A stretch of DNA of 64,000 nucleotides from Dallia pectoralis (GCA_029465975.1 CM055753.1:9833816-9897815), one strand, 5' to 3'. Counted from the first letter of the stretch, positions 1 to 12,497 are shown. The notes: a model not told the origin generated them from the letters alone. Program-made: numbers and translations.

Positions 1-3000
1 GACGCAGACGTTACGCAAGAACGACAACGCGACCAACTTGGACGGAGGAAGGATTTAGCGGCTCCAATTACAGGAGGAAATATGTTCCAGAAATGGTGCC
101 AAGTCCAGCAGAACAAGTACAGAGCTGGCACAAGTATTCTCTAACAATGCTTTGGGTGTCTAAGACGTTTAAACGTTCCCAGATCAGATCAAAGACTTAA
201 GCGTAATTATGTTAAGCCCCCCCCACAACCCACCTCCCATGCCCTACACCCAGTTAACCCTCACCACACCAGGTAAGGACACCAAACAGGGACGTTAACT
301 AAACACAAACCGCGGAAACAGAACCCAGAGGCCAGAACCGTTCTTTGTCATAAATAACCTTTTCAGGTGTGAAACACGAGCGGTGACAGCCGATGAAGAC
401 TCCCATTGTGCCAGCCGCGTACCGCCGCCCGCACGTCTCAGGTGAGCCCATTCGTTACCTGTGTGGCGCATGACGGGGAGCAGACCTCGGCCCCATTACC
501 TGAGATGAGCGTGCCCACGCAGTCTACCCGGATACGACATTCCCCGGTGGATTAACCGAAATTGTTACGTGCAGAACAAAGACACCGTGCCCACCGAGGA
601 CGGGAGCGAGACGAAGAGAGGCGTTCCTAGAGAGACCAGGCCCGAGCGAGGAAGGGTCCCAACGGTGGAGACAGACAGGCTGCCAGGCAGACATGCAGGC
701 AGTACGGCTGGCAGGCTGTTGAGGTACCGGCCGGTCGTTCAGAAGGGGGGGGGTTGTGGTATCGGCCTGCCTCATCACGTTGCTCAGAGCACATGAAAGC
801 CTTTCATGAGAGTGCGTGTGTGTGTTTGTCGTCGGGTCCCAGTTGTGATCCCTCCGATTACATCCTGGTGAGGGGGAGGGGGGTGAAGCTTAAAAGAGGA
901 CTGTGAGAAGATCCACGTCGTCACGGTTTACAGACAGTGGGTGGAATGAGCGCCAGAATTACACTCCCCTGGACCTTTGCTCAGTGACACTGGCCTTTCA
1001 TTTCCTCACAGATGATCATCTAGCACCCCGAGTCTGCCACGCCCCCCTCACCATCCCCGGAGGAGATCCCACGCAGCACAAGCATTCCCATCCAGGGAAT
1101 GGTCTCTTCTGATCTTCTCACATCCGAAGCTTCCCGTCACACCCGGGAACGGCGGGCCCGGGCGATGAGACCGTCTGACTGCGTTATAATCCAGATGATT
1201 TCAGTGACTTCAAAGACAACGGGCGAACCCTGATGTGGAGGAAACGTTTAGCAGGGATTCTCTGTGTTGCCAACGGTTGCTATGGGGATTGTATCACAGG
1301 GGAGCGAAAAACCTTGTGGCTAACGTTTTGTCCTTGGTGCTTTTGATACATCTAAAACTGCTAGACTGGAAACGGCCACTCGCGTCCAGCCTTAGTCGGC
1401 CCCGCAGGAAGGACAGTGAATCAGACCCTTTTGATATTGTATTGGATTAATTTGATTATCAGTACTAAAGTACTGTTTGGTTTTAAATGTAGTCATTTCT
1501 TATTTTTAAATAATCAATCTAATTTGCATTTGTTTTTCTGGCGTTGTTGGGGCGAGAACCTGTGAATAAGTACCATGTTGTGGAGTGTTTCCTTCTCCAT
1601 CCGGCCCACGTCACCGTTTAAAACTTGATTTCGCCATATTGCACGCTTACATCGAGAGTTCTCTTGTGCATAAAACATAAACAGCAGCTGTTGACGTGAA
1701 AAACCTAAGCTAGAGATGGCCTTGAAGATTTTTCAGTTTTTCCTTGAGACATCCATTTGACTGGTGATTCGATCAATGAAGAACGTTGCCCTTTGCTACA
1801 ATTTCTTAGACATGCAAAACCCCTCGTCTTCACCACAGACACACTCCCCAAAAATACACGGCCAAATGAATGTCCTGAGATATCAGAGAGATAGCTGCAA
1901 TGTGTAGCTCTCCTCCTAATAGGAGTGTCCACAGGAATAGCACAATGGCCGGAGGACCCAGGCTTTCACACCTCCTCTCAGGGAGGAGAACCCTGTAGAA
2001 CCCTCTTTCTCCGCTGTATTGTCAGGGGCTCTGTAAAACCCCTCGCGGGGACACCCCATTGCCTGTCCTTCCACTGTAGATGAATAGACACAATCTAAAG
2101 GTTCCCGATCCTGACCTTTCACGGAGAGAGCACCTCCTATTCCACAAGAGACATTAGCATCTATGTTATTCTCCCCCTGGCTGTGTGACTTGCTGGAACG
2201 GGTCAAAAGCCCAGAGAGAAAATCCAATATGCTGTTGATCTGGACACAACCCATTTGGAATTAGCATTACTCTTAATGTGCTGTACGAATGACAATTGGC
2301 ACGTCCGACTGGCCATTTCGAGACCATATGCTCTGCAGAACAGCAGGTGTTTGGTGGGAACCTGTTAACACTGACTATTCTGAGGCTTGGACCCAAAAGA
2401 ATGTCAGGTGTGCCCAAAAGGTATATTTGATAACCAGGCTAAGTAATTAGAGGGGGTGGGGGGTCCCTAATGTTTAGGAAGTCAGCTATAATTGCAGCCA
2501 AACACATACTTCCATTATATGAGAAAGTCTAGTTGAGATTCTAGAGAACCTAACAGTCTTGGCTAAACCACAATGAGTAATTTCTTTATTGTAATTTCTC
2601 TGCAGATTTTTGTTTTTCTTGACTGGGCACTAATTGCCAAACCATAATGTAGAGACAATACGCATGCGTAGCTGCAACTAGGTACCCGGTAACTGTTTCA
2701 ACAACCTACATGAGAACAGAAGATGCATTGTGTAACTTTACAATAGATAGAAGCAATAGGTGCCTTGGAAACTTTCACTTTAATCATGATTCCCAGCTCT
2801 TTACCAAGTTTGGCCACACGCATTGCAATCAGAGGTGACATGATCGCAATACCGAGATCTCTCCAATGTTAAACATTTACAAAACACACATCTGCCTGCA
2901 CCAATTTAAGGAATGACAACATTCACCCGAGAAATTCGCTCGCAACAGATTTCCAATCTCACCAACCAACGTGACCACGTCAAACAGAGACGTAAACAAA

Positions 3001-3267
3001 CAGCAATAATGCAGCATTTTAAATACAGAACAAACTCATGCAACCGGCTGTATGCAATCGCAAAAACTCAGATTAAACCCGAAATCAGAAGAATGAACAC
3101 GCAGTGCAGAGTCTCCATCAATAGAAACCGCTGCGTGCTTAGTTCACACAATAAAACACACAATTAAACACAATGAAACGTGCGATCGGACGGGTCACAG
3201 ACACACACTTTCATGCGTCTCTGTGTGCGTCTCTGTGTGCGTCTTGTTGTTCTCACGCTGAACTCAC
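1..3267 (-). other. ctnnal1: Intron 1 of ctnnal1 (partial)
   Basis: This stretch follows the splice donor of the ctnnal1 first coding exon on the minus strand and runs off the left edge. I looked for the next family exon (the conserved segment that follows LVSQ in alpha-catulin) and did not see it. The sequence is mostly unique and AT-balanced, with no long tandem array and no convincing open frame. That it is one intron is inferred from the exon 1 donor. Confidence 0.7.
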
Positions 3268-3363
3268 CTGCGACACCAGTGGGATGAGTGTTTGTTCCAC
3301 CGACCGAGTTCTGATCTCCAGTCCGGAATCAGAGTTACCCCCGCCGCTAGGAGATGAAGCCAT
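3268..3363 (-). CDS. ctnnal1: Alpha-catulin (catenin alpha-like 1), first coding exon only
   Basis: Alpha-catulin is a cytoplasmic vinculin/alpha-catenin family scaffold linked to Rho signalling and the cytoskeleton. Read on the minus strand, the exon starts with ATG at 3363 (G at -3 and G at +4) and encodes 32 residues. A Ser/Gly-rich start is followed by SGLEIRTRSVEQTLIPLVSQ, which matches the conserved N-terminus of vertebrate CTNNAL1 (human has K for R and L for I at two places). It ends in CAG followed by a consensus GTGAGT donor (3267-3262). The remaining exons must lie to the left of the window. The gene is divergent from elp2, with 9.4 kb between the start codons. The assignment rests on this short but distinctive segment; related alpha-catenins differ here. 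Confidence 0.87.
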
Positions 3364-3650
3364 ACCCGCCTGGCTCTGTTCCGGTACACAAACACAATGC
3401 ACTACCGTACGGAGTTACCGACACCTCGCCTAACGTTGGAGTAAATCAAGTCTCTCTCTCTTCTAACTCTTTGGTTTTGTCCCCTATACCCGGTTACACG
3501 CACGACTGACTGTTCCTCTGACATGCACGCCGTTTATATTCGCTCCGAGCTGCGTTCCTGGTGCGTGCACACCCATACATGCACGCTGAAGTGTAGTAGA
3601 CTGAAGTACGGCTGAGACCAGGCTGCAGCTACGGGACCAGACCCCGCACA
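3364..3650 (-). promoter_or_regulatory. ctnnal1: Probable 5'UTR and promoter of ctnnal1
   Basis: The sequence immediately upstream of the ctnnal1 start codon contains more CpG than its surroundings, and it must contain the 5'UTR unless a further non-coding exon exists. No TATA box or clear initiator was identified. The extent given is a guess. Confidence 0.4.
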
Positions 3651-3689
3651 CACACGTGGTTATTTCTTATCCGGACACCTATAGTCGAT

Positions 3690-3870
3690 TGCTCTTTAAG
3701 AAATCCAACTTTTACTAGCCCTAACCCTACACCTTAACCTCAAACGCAACCTAATCCTAACCAATACCACGCATGCCTAAACCTAAACAACTCATAATGC
3801 TTATCTCTATAAGCCAACCAGTCATGCCTAACCTTAACCCTAACCTTAACCTTTACACAATTAGAACGGT
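3690..3870. repeat. Degenerate CCTAAC-rich tract
   Basis: Irregular repeats of the type CCTAACC, CCTTAACC and CCTAATCC run through about 150 bases. They are too diverged and too short to be a telomere. Similar tracts are common inside fish interspersed repeats. Confidence 0.45.
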
Positions 3871-6027
3871 TGCCATAAACACCTGAGCCATACAAAGTAG
3901 TTTTTTGAAATACACCAAAAGGCTGGGAAAAAGTCCTCATTAGTAATATTTTTCTGATTTAACCACAGTTTGGGGTAATTTTAATCCATGTTATGTATTA
4001 TAGCATTAACACATCGCTTTAGTTTTCTAGAAACGCATTTCAGTTGTCAATAGTTTTGGTATAAGTTTAGTTTTTTATTGTGATGTGGTGGTAACCTCTG
4101 ACACTTAGACAGCTAGATCATTTTACCAGACATGTAAATCATCACAGACAACTATCCCAATGCCTCACACGCTATTCACATGTTTATAGCAGAGACCAAA
4201 TCCAGCTCTCTGGAACCCTTTAAACACATTTGACAAGGTGCTATATGCAGACATGTGACTCTTTGATTTGTGTTTATTCCATTTCTAATCCTTGCTCTGT
4301 CACTAATCTGCAGGGCGACACGTTTCTGTTCTCACACGAATAAAATACATCTCCGAACACCTGGGTATGATTATTGAACCAGAGAAATATACCTTATATG
4401 TTATTGTGCTGTATGTCTGCTGCTTAAACTGCTTCTTAAAACCAAAACAAATGTATGCTAGCCATTGGTCATACTACTGTAAAACCCCACATCCCCCTCT
4501 GAAAGCTCAGGCACGAGTTAAAACTTAACAAAACACTTGATATTACTTGAGTCCAAATCAGCCTGAATCTGGAGTTTTTGGTGGGGTTTTGGGACGGTAT
4601 TAACTAGAACTGGTACTTTTCAGACCGTGTCAGCAGTCCTTTCAGAGATGAGAGCCGCAGGCAGCAGACCTCTGTTTTCAAGCTGTCGGCCACTCTCAAC
4701 TTCAGCCAGTGTTTATTAGAACCCCCCGGGGCAGGGTTTGGGTTCCATGTGCCGTTTGTTTGTCCCACACAGAACAGACTGTTGCTTTAACTATCTTCCG
4801 TCTGTATATTGCGCTCAGGACATCACAGCTTCTACTGGGTGCCATGGTGGAATTTCAGTGAGATCGGTTAAATACCCGGATTGTATCATACATGGATGAC
4901 AGACTAGGCCCAGTTTATCTGTCTGTTTTGTAGATTTAAGGTTCATTGGTTGAGATGTTTTCTGTACTTAACATTCATTAAACACGACATTTCCTGCATG
5001 AGAAATGTATCAACAATAGGAAACTAGATAAAACTACCTTTGTAACCAGAATGAATTTCTTAATCTTGCCTAGGTAAAGCAGTGATTTCCAACCTGCTCT
5101 TTTCTGTGAATTTGCAGTCCCTGGATAGGGGAAGGACTGATACCACTGGTGTTTACTTAAACTTTGCCAAGTAGACAGTTGTGTTGGTCTGCAAGAAATC
5201 GCCTCAACATTTTTTGTTGACTGATTGATTTATATTTTGTCAGTACCAAGGCACTTTCCTCCAGATTAATTGAGTACTTGCGTTCTGAGCCGTCTATTTT
5301 ATTTATTGCCATGTTGTTTTTAATTCCTCTTTGATACATTACATGTGCCTTTTATTGTTTGTCAGACACATTTTCTGAAACAGTCAGACTCAGAGAACTC
5401 AGGGTTCCTGCGTACGCCGTTCCGGCCTGTCTTTGTCTATTAGCCATTAAATATTAGACGTGTAGGCATTGCTAGATTGTTTCACTAACAGCTGCTGCTG
5501 AAGTTTTCATATTCCCTCGAAACGCTGACTGCTATTTTACTCTATATGTTTTTCTCTTGGCTCTATGTGGCTCTCGGGAATGGAAATGCTGAGCTAAATG
5601 TAAAGCCCTTGAATGGAGTGTGATTTTGTGCACAGCGAAACGTGAAATAAGATGCACACTCAGTCATTTCCCCGGGATATGCAGATTAAGGCACAGCGTG
5701 CATTGGGATTTAGAAGTATTTTCTCAGCCATACTGGGTTCATAGAAGTACATACATGAATAATCGAATAGTCCTCCGACACATTCAAGGATGCAATTGAA
5801 AAATTGTACAAGACTTTCCAAATGCCATTTCCTGTAGCCGTGACATCTTCCGCATTCTAGAGACACATAGGTTTAGGTAACTGTTGACTCAGAGAGACTG
5901 TTGTCTTCCTGCTTTCAGAGAGTGGATACTGTCACAACCGGCAAAGTGGAATGATTCATTTACCACTAAACCCTCTCTACCTGGTATTTGAGAACACAGG
6001 TGCATGCTGGTTCTTCTGGACATCAGA

Positions 6028-6315
6028 GCCTGCCACCCTGCCAGTTCAGTATGCCCATATCACTGCCACCCTGCCAGTGCAATATGCCCATGCATCTGCC
6101 ACCCTGCCAGTACACTATGCCCATGTCACTGCCACCTTGCCAGTGCAGCATGGCCATGCATCTGCCATCCTGCCAATACACTATGCCCATGTCACTGCCA
6201 CCTTGCCAGTGCAGCATGGCCATGTATCTGCCTCCCTGCCAGTACAGTATGCCATGTCACTGCTACCATGCCAGTGCAGTATGCCCAGGTCACTGTCAAC
6301 CTGCCAGTGCAGTAG
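6028..6315 (+). repeat. 33-bp minisatellite, about 8.7 copies
   Basis: The unit is about 33 bp and carries the core CCACCCTGCCAGTGCA followed by TATGCCCATG. Alternate units differ (GTCACTG versus CATCTG), giving a 66-bp higher-order period. Two further diverged copies occur at 7095-7155 on the far side of a retroelement remnant, so one array has been split. Confidence 0.85.
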
Positions 6316-7094
6316 GCCATGGATATGGAATGATCTGCCGAATAGAGTTAGAGACGCAGACGCAAACCTTTAAGTGTCTACCAAAGACTCATCTCTCCAG
6401 TGTCTGGCCCAGGGCTACAGAGGTGAACGACAGGCTTAGCTTTCACATTCTACCCTGCTGTCTGAGCCGAGCGAGCTCTTGTTACACAATGGGATGTTCC
6501 TTCTCAGAGGGAAAGGCATTGAAGAGAGCAATTCGGTGACTCCGCCCCCTGAATGTCCTTCCCCAATGCCATTCAGGGTGCGGAGTCGCTGGCTCATTGT
6601 GGTTTTCTGTTGCCAACCACGTCAATTCAATTGAACTCTGGTGGTGAAAGTGGGTGGAGTGATTTCTGGCCTGCTGGGCTCAGACCAGGGTTTACCCGGA
6701 ATAGAGCCACAGTGTTGCTGGAGCACCCTGTCTCAGCCCCAAAGTCCTACGCTGCTATATTATTGTGCCGGAAGAGTAGTGGACTAGGGCGTCAAATCAA
6801 TCCTTGTTCCATTTGACTTGGATTACATTTTATAGGGCCCAGGACATAACACATAAACATTTATTAATGATCTCTGATTAACTGTTAAATGTTCTTCCGG
6901 CACAGCTAGAAGAGGACACCCGAGAGCCTGGTTCTTCTGTAGGTCTCTTCCTAAATTCGAACCACCGAGGGCTTCTTCCTAGCCACCCTGTTGATGCATT
7001 CTCTTTCGGGTTTTAGGCCTGGTGTTTGTAAAAGCACTTTGTGACAACTGCTGATGTAAAAAATGGCTCTATAAAAAAACATGTCATTGATTGA
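6316..7094 (+). mobile_element. Non-LTR retrotransposon (LINE) 3' remnant
   Basis: The left part reads WNDLPNRVRDADANL (about 6326-6370), which resembles the WN-LP--IR motif near the C-terminus of many fish LINE reverse-transcriptase ORFs. The right part (about 6925-7090) has the typical 3' end: a CTAGCCACCCTG segment, a GCACTTTGTGACAACTGCTGATGTAAAAA segment (given in part), and a short ATTGATTG tail. The frame is broken by many stops. The match to fish LINE tails is from memory of the family, not from a search. It is flanked on both sides by copies of the same minisatellite. Confidence 0.75.
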
Positions 7095-7155
7095 TGTCAC
7101 TGCCACTCTGCCAGTACAATATGTCCGTGTCACTTACAGCCTGACAGTACAGCAT
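7095..7155 (+). repeat. Two displaced copies of the 33-bp minisatellite
   Basis: GTCACTGCCACTCTGCCAGT and a more diverged following unit match the array at 6028-6315. They begin immediately after the LINE tail. Confidence 0.75.
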
Positions 7156-7853
7156 GATGCGTGCATGAAAATATTTGTTACACACACACACTTTAGGTGT
7201 TGCCTCTCCTCTGTGAATGACAGGGGTTTGACGGTGATTAGCTGGACCTGCTGTCCAATCTGTCAGGTTCTAGGCAGTATGATGAAACGATCATTTCTGA
7301 TGCAGTGTGTGTGCATGTGGGTTTATGTGACAGGGCACAACAAAGCCGTCAGAGTGGCTGGAGGCAGAGTCACCAGGAAGTCACATGCTGTGTCACTGGA
7401 GGGACACAACTCCCTCATTAGAGCATTTCTTCTGACCAGAACCTCATGCAGACAAGGAAGCTAAAGTTGGTTTTGTTATGGACATTCCACTGAATATCCA
7501 CTGAATGTCCATTATGAAACTAACTTTACCTCGCTATGCAGCCGCTTTATTGTAACTCTTCTGTGCTACTTAAGCTGACAATAGGAATGTGGGCTTTACA
7601 CAGGGAACATATTTTTCACACTTTACTGTAAAGACACCAGGGAATTTGATTACAAAAGTTTATTTTTGCCATCCAGCATAATCTCGCATAGACAGACTAC
7701 GTGAACATAAATTGCATGGTAGATCTGTAATGAAACAATGGTCTGCACAGCTCCTTGCATTTTACTTCCGGCTTACCTCTGACTCTTAGAAGGGTTGATC
7801 CTGGTAAGACTCCCGATGGGAGAGCAGAAGTTACTGGAAGTGGCGATGGAAGG

Positions 7854-7867
7854 CCAGTGGAGGGCGC
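7854..7867 (+). promoter_or_regulatory. CTCF-like motif
   Basis: CCAGTGGAGGGCGC agrees with the 14-base CTCF core consensus at 13 of 14 positions by my count. It is a motif match only. Confidence 0.3.
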
Positions 7868-8649
7868 TCTTCTCCGTGGTTTAAAGAAAACCCAATGGCC
7901 CAGGGCAGTGAAAGGGACAATGCCCGGTGCTGTCTTTTTGGGCAAGTCGAGCTGTCCTCAACTCTCTGTGGTCACTTAAGATCCCATAGTACTTAAAAAC
8001 ACATGGTTTAACCACAGTGTCCTGGCAAAATATCCAATATAGCCCTCATACATTCATGGCCTCCTAATTATCGCTTGCTTTCATTAGCATATAAAATACG
8101 GTATATGAATCTCAATATATAATAATTGTTAAGTACTCGAGGTAGTAAATGTATGCAGTAAATAATGTGAATCGCCCTGGGCAACAGAATAAGGTCAGTG
8201 AACCTAAATCTGAATGTAAATGCATATGCATATGTGAGACGACTAGCAGCACTCGTTATGGTAATTTGGACCAGAACCGAAACCTATTAGCATATTCAAA
8301 ACTGTAGAGGGGAAGAGGCCATTTGGACAAAATAACTTTCCAAACTTTAAAAAAAGCTTGCGTGGAACTCGTCATTTACCATTTTGACCACTTCTTTTAG
8401 CACACTTGGACCTAGATCTTAATAGCAGAGTCTGAACAATTACACAGGATTTCAGATCCCCTTTGGCCAGGATTAAACTCAGCATAGTAAACCTGGAAGT
8501 TCTAAAGACCTTTCGGCCAGGTTCTAAAGACCTGAAAAGGTTCAGAAGACCTGTTGTATACAATGTACACAGTTAATACTGAGATGTAATGTTTTAAATG
8601 TACTTGATGCCAGTGAACAGGTTGCTATGAATATAAAATGCATGTATTG

Positions 8650-8725
8650 TATTATTTCATTATTATTTTCCTTTGTAAAGCGCATTGAATTGCGTCCATG
8701 TTTGAATTGCTATATAAATAAACTT
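8650..8725 (+). mobile_element. Retroposon 3' tail fragment
   Basis: The segment AAGCGCATTGAATTGCGTCC followed by GAATTGCTATATAAATAAAC has the form of the 3' tails of fish L2-like LINEs and their SINEs (an 'AGCGC..TTGAATTGC..TATATAAATAAA' end). No coding part remains. Confidence 0.5.
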
Positions 8726-8877
8726 GCTGGCTAATATGAAAGAAAATTCTGCTGAAAGAGACTACAGTCAAGTGAAATGGCTTTATTTCAGAATGAACAT
8801 GCTAAACTAAGGAGCGCACAGATGGCCAAAAAGGACGAAGGGAGTAATTGGGAGTACTTTTGACTATGATCCGCAAG

Positions 8878-11262
8878 GCTGTGTTCAAACCCAGTGCACT
8901 ATAATGGGAATAGGTCAGGGGGTGTTTGGGACACGGTCTCTCTGTCATCCTTCGGTGCTCCCAGACACGGCTGTGTTCAAACCCAGTGCACTATAATGGG
9001 AATAGGTCAGGGGGTGTTTGGGACACGGTCTCTCTGTCATCCTTCGGTGCTCCCAGACACGGCTGTGTTCAAACCCAGTGCACTATAATGGGAATAGGTC
9101 AGGGGGTGTTTGGGACACGGTCTCTCTGTCATCCTTCGGTGCTCCCAGACACGGCTGTGTTCAAACCCAGTGCACTATAATGGGAATAGGTCAGGGGGTG
9201 TTTGGGACACGGTCTCTCTGTCATCCTTCGGTGCTCCCAGACACGGCTGTGTTCAAACCCAGTGCACTATAATGGGAATAGGTCAGGGGGTGTTTGGGAC
9301 ACGGTCTCTCTGTCATCCTTCGGTGCTCCCAGACACGGCTGTGTTCAAACCCAGTGCACTATAATGGGAATAGGTCAGGGGTGTTTGGGACACGGTCTCT
9401 CTGTCATCCTTCGGTGCTCCCAGACACGGCTGTGTTCAAACCCAGTGCACTATAATGGGAATAGGTCAGGGGTGTTTGGGACACGGTCTCTCTGTCATCC
9501 TTCGGTGCTCCCAGACACGGCTGTGTTCAAACCCAGTGCACTATAATGGGAATAGGTCAGGGGGTGTTTGGGACACGGTCTCTCTGTCATCCTTCGGTGC
9601 TCCCAGACACGGCTGTGTTCAAACCCAGTGCACTATAATGGGAATAGGTCAGGGGTGTTTGGGACACGGTCTCTCTGTCATCCTTCGGTGCTCCCAGACA
9701 CGGCTGTGTTCAAACCCAGTGCACTATAATGGGAATAGGTCAGGGGGTGTTTGGGACACGGTCTCTCTGTCATCCTTCGGTGCTCCCAGACACGGCTGTG
9801 TTCAAACCCAGTGCACTATAATGGGAATAGGTCAGGGGGTGTTTGGGACACGGTCTCTCTGTCATCCTTCGGTGCTCCCAGACACGGCTGTGTTCAAACC
9901 CAGTGCACTATAATGGGAATAGGTCAGGGGGTGTTTGGGACACGGTCTCTCTGTCATCCTTCGGTGCTCCCAGACACGGCTGTGTTCAAACCCAGTGCAC
10001 TATAATGGGAATAGGTCAGGGGTGTTTGGGACACGGTCTCTCTGTCATCCTTCGGTGCTCCCAGACACGGCTGTGTTCAAACCCAGTGCACTATAATGGG
10101 AATAGGTCAGGGGGTGTTTGGGACACGGTCTCTCTGTCATCCTTCGGTGCTCCCAGACACGGCTGTGTTCAAACCCAGTGCACTATAATGGGAATAGGTC
10201 AGGGGTGTTTGGGACACGGTCTCTCTGTCATCCTTCGGTGCTCCCAGACACGGCTGTGTTCAAACCCAGTGCACTATAATGGGAATAGGTCAGGGGTGTT
10301 TGGGACACGGTCTCTCTGTCATCCTTCGGTGCTCCCAGACACGGCTGTGTTCAAACCCAGTGCACTATAATGGGAATAGGTCAGGGGTGTTTGGGACACG
10401 GTCTCTCTGTCATCCTTCGGTGCTCCCAGACACGGCTGTGTTCAAACCCAGTGCACTATAATGGGAATAGGTCAGGGGGTGTTTGGGACACGGTCTCTCT
10501 GTCATCCTTCGGTGCTCCCAGACACGGCTGTGTTCAAACCCAGTGCACTATAATGGGAATAGGTCAGGGGGTGTTTGGGACACGGTCTCTCTGTCATCCT
10601 TCGGTGCTCCCAGACACGGCTGTGTTCAAACCCAGTGCACTATAATGGGAATAGGTCAGGGGGTGTTTGGGACACGGTCTCTCTGTCATCCTTCGGTGCT
10701 CCCAGACACGGCTGTGTTCAAACCCAGTGCACTATAATGGGAATAGGTCAGGGGGTGTTTGGGACACGGTCTCTCTGTCATCCTTCGGTGCTCCCAGACA
10801 CGGCTGTGTTCAAACCCAGTGCACTATAATGGGAATAGGTCAGGGGGTGTTTGGGACACGGTCTCTCTGTCATCCTTCGGTGCTCCCAGACACGGCTGTG
10901 TTCAAACCCAGTGCACTATAATGGGAATAGGTCAGGGGGTGTTTGGGACACGGTCTCTCTGTCATCCTTCGGTGCTCCCAGACACGGCTGTGTTCAAACC
11001 CAGTGCACTATAATGGGAATAGGTCAGGGGGTGTTTGGGACACGGTCTCTCTGTCATCCTTCGGTGCTCCCAGACACGGCTGTGTTCAAACCCAGTGCAC
11101 TATAATGGGAATAGGTCAGGGGGTGTTTGGGACACGGTCTCTCTGTCATCCTTCGGTGCTCCCAGACACGGCTGTGTTCAAACCCAGTGCACTATAATGG
11201 GAATAGGTCAGGGGGTGTTTGGGACACGGTCTCTCTGTCATCCTTCGGTGCTCCCAGACACG
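8878..11262 (+). repeat. 92-bp minisatellite, 26 near-identical copies
   Basis: The unit begins GCTGTGTTCAAACCCAGTGC and ends TGCTCCCAGACACG. Total length is 2385 bp, which is 26 units of 92 bp minus seven bases. The only variation I can see is a run of five or four G after AGGTCA: units 6, 7, 9, 13, 15, 16 and 17 have four G, all others five. The centre of the unit (AGTGCACTATAATGGGAATA) resembles a short motif scattered widely in salmonid and pike DNA; a relative is at 15662 in an elp2 intron. No stop codons fall in part of the frames, so many overlapping 84-codon open frames arise. These are not genes. Confidence 0.98.
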
Positions 11263-11599
11263 GCTGACGACGTGACAGAGAGTATCTATTTTTTCCTGAA
11301 GTGTTGATGGTGATGAGTCTTTCTCTCTATCACCCATCAATTCAGCCACGCATTGTGAGCTCATATGGTTCTCATTAATCCCGTCATCTCTGACAGTTCA
11401 AAGACTAAGAGAATAACATCTGTATTCTAAGATCACGCCAGGGTGCGTTTCTTTTAATCGCCGTCTGACAAAAACTGACACTTGAAATCTTTCTTTTCTT
11501 TTTGTTCAGGGCTTTCAGACAGCCCGGAAATGACCAGCTGGTTGTTTTAAACCGACTGAGTAAACTTACCAAAGCTTACTTCAGTGTATAGCCTACAAT

Positions 11600-11765
11600 A
11601 CAAAGAAAGAGTTACTTTTAGAATCAGAAATTTTGATCTGATTCTTACTGTAGTGTGTAGCCTACTAGTAGGGTTACTTTTAGAATCAGAATCAGGTTTA
11701 TTCGGCAAGTTGTGTGTGTAAACAGACGTGGCGAATATACCTGATTCTGATCTGATTCTTACTTT
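11600..11765. repeat. Inverted-repeat-rich interspersed fragment
   Basis: AGAATCAGAATCAGG at about 11681 is mirrored by CCTGATTCTGATCTGATTC near 11741, and a third related copy lies near 11622. The core AATCAGAATCAGG-TTTATT matches the start of the element at 23569. It is probably a broken copy of a common fish repeat. Confidence 0.5.
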
Positions 11766-12482
11766 TATATCCCAATGTGCCTAAGAGCATATACGCGACA
11801 GGAACCTCTGCCATGACCCTGTTTGTTTCACGCCGCCTAAAGAACTCATTTCCTTGTTCTCCCTTTCATGTCATAACTTCTGACGTGCCAAGAAACAATT
11901 CTGACAGTCGGCCCACAGAGGATACGCGAGAACGATGTCACAAAATGACAGAGCGATGTAACACTCCTCCGGTCGCATTCCTCCTGTCTTCATCCTTCAA
12001 AACGCTGCGTGTGTATTTGAATAAAATGAAAACGGGCTGTCATCTGGAGGACTAAACCATGTCTTACTGTATTACACACCAGCACCCAATATAGCCTATA
12101 TGCTCTCTTAATCATTTCCAGAGGCCAAAACATTTCCAGGGAAGTGGTCCAGTAATGTCTTTCCCTCAACCTTGGTTTATGACTGGGCAAACAGAAATGA
12201 CAGGTCGTCTGTTTTGGGGACAGCTGTGGTCTTAGTGACACTGTGTGTCACGTTCGTGTAGTGTGTTATTAAATCCCATGTTACACTGTTAGCGTACAGC
12301 CATGTGGTAGTAGCAATGTGCTTTCATATCACTTCTCATATTCAAATAAACATAATATGTACAAACATGCACAGATACATAGTTAAATCCATTCACCGAT
12401 ATGTAGCCCAGATTAAATGAATTGTTTCAATTTGCTCTTACCTTTTTTTCCAATTACTCATTTATTCAATGAGTGCATAGCA

Positions 12483-12497
12483 CCATCTAGCGGAGAG
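12483..12497 (-). promoter_or_regulatory. CTCF-like motif upstream of elp2
   Basis: CACCATCTAGCGG read on the minus strand (CCGCTAGATGGTGC) fits the CTCF core at about 12 of 14 positions. It lies about 250 bases before the elp2 start codon. Binding is not demonstrable here. Confidence 0.3.

Noticed and set aside
3690..3870. Interstitial telomere repeat
   Set aside because: The CCTAAC-like units are too irregular and few for a (TTAGGG)n remnant; they fit degenerate interspersed sequence better.
8878..11262. Possible CRISPR-like array (also 30630-31512 and 58326-60390)
   Set aside because: There are no unique spacers between repeats and no cas genes; the context is a vertebrate genome with introns. 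These are minisatellites.
8878..11307. Many overlapping 84- to 175-codon frames
   Set aside because: All are the same 92-bp tandem unit read in successive frames; lengths change only with the G4/G5 variants.
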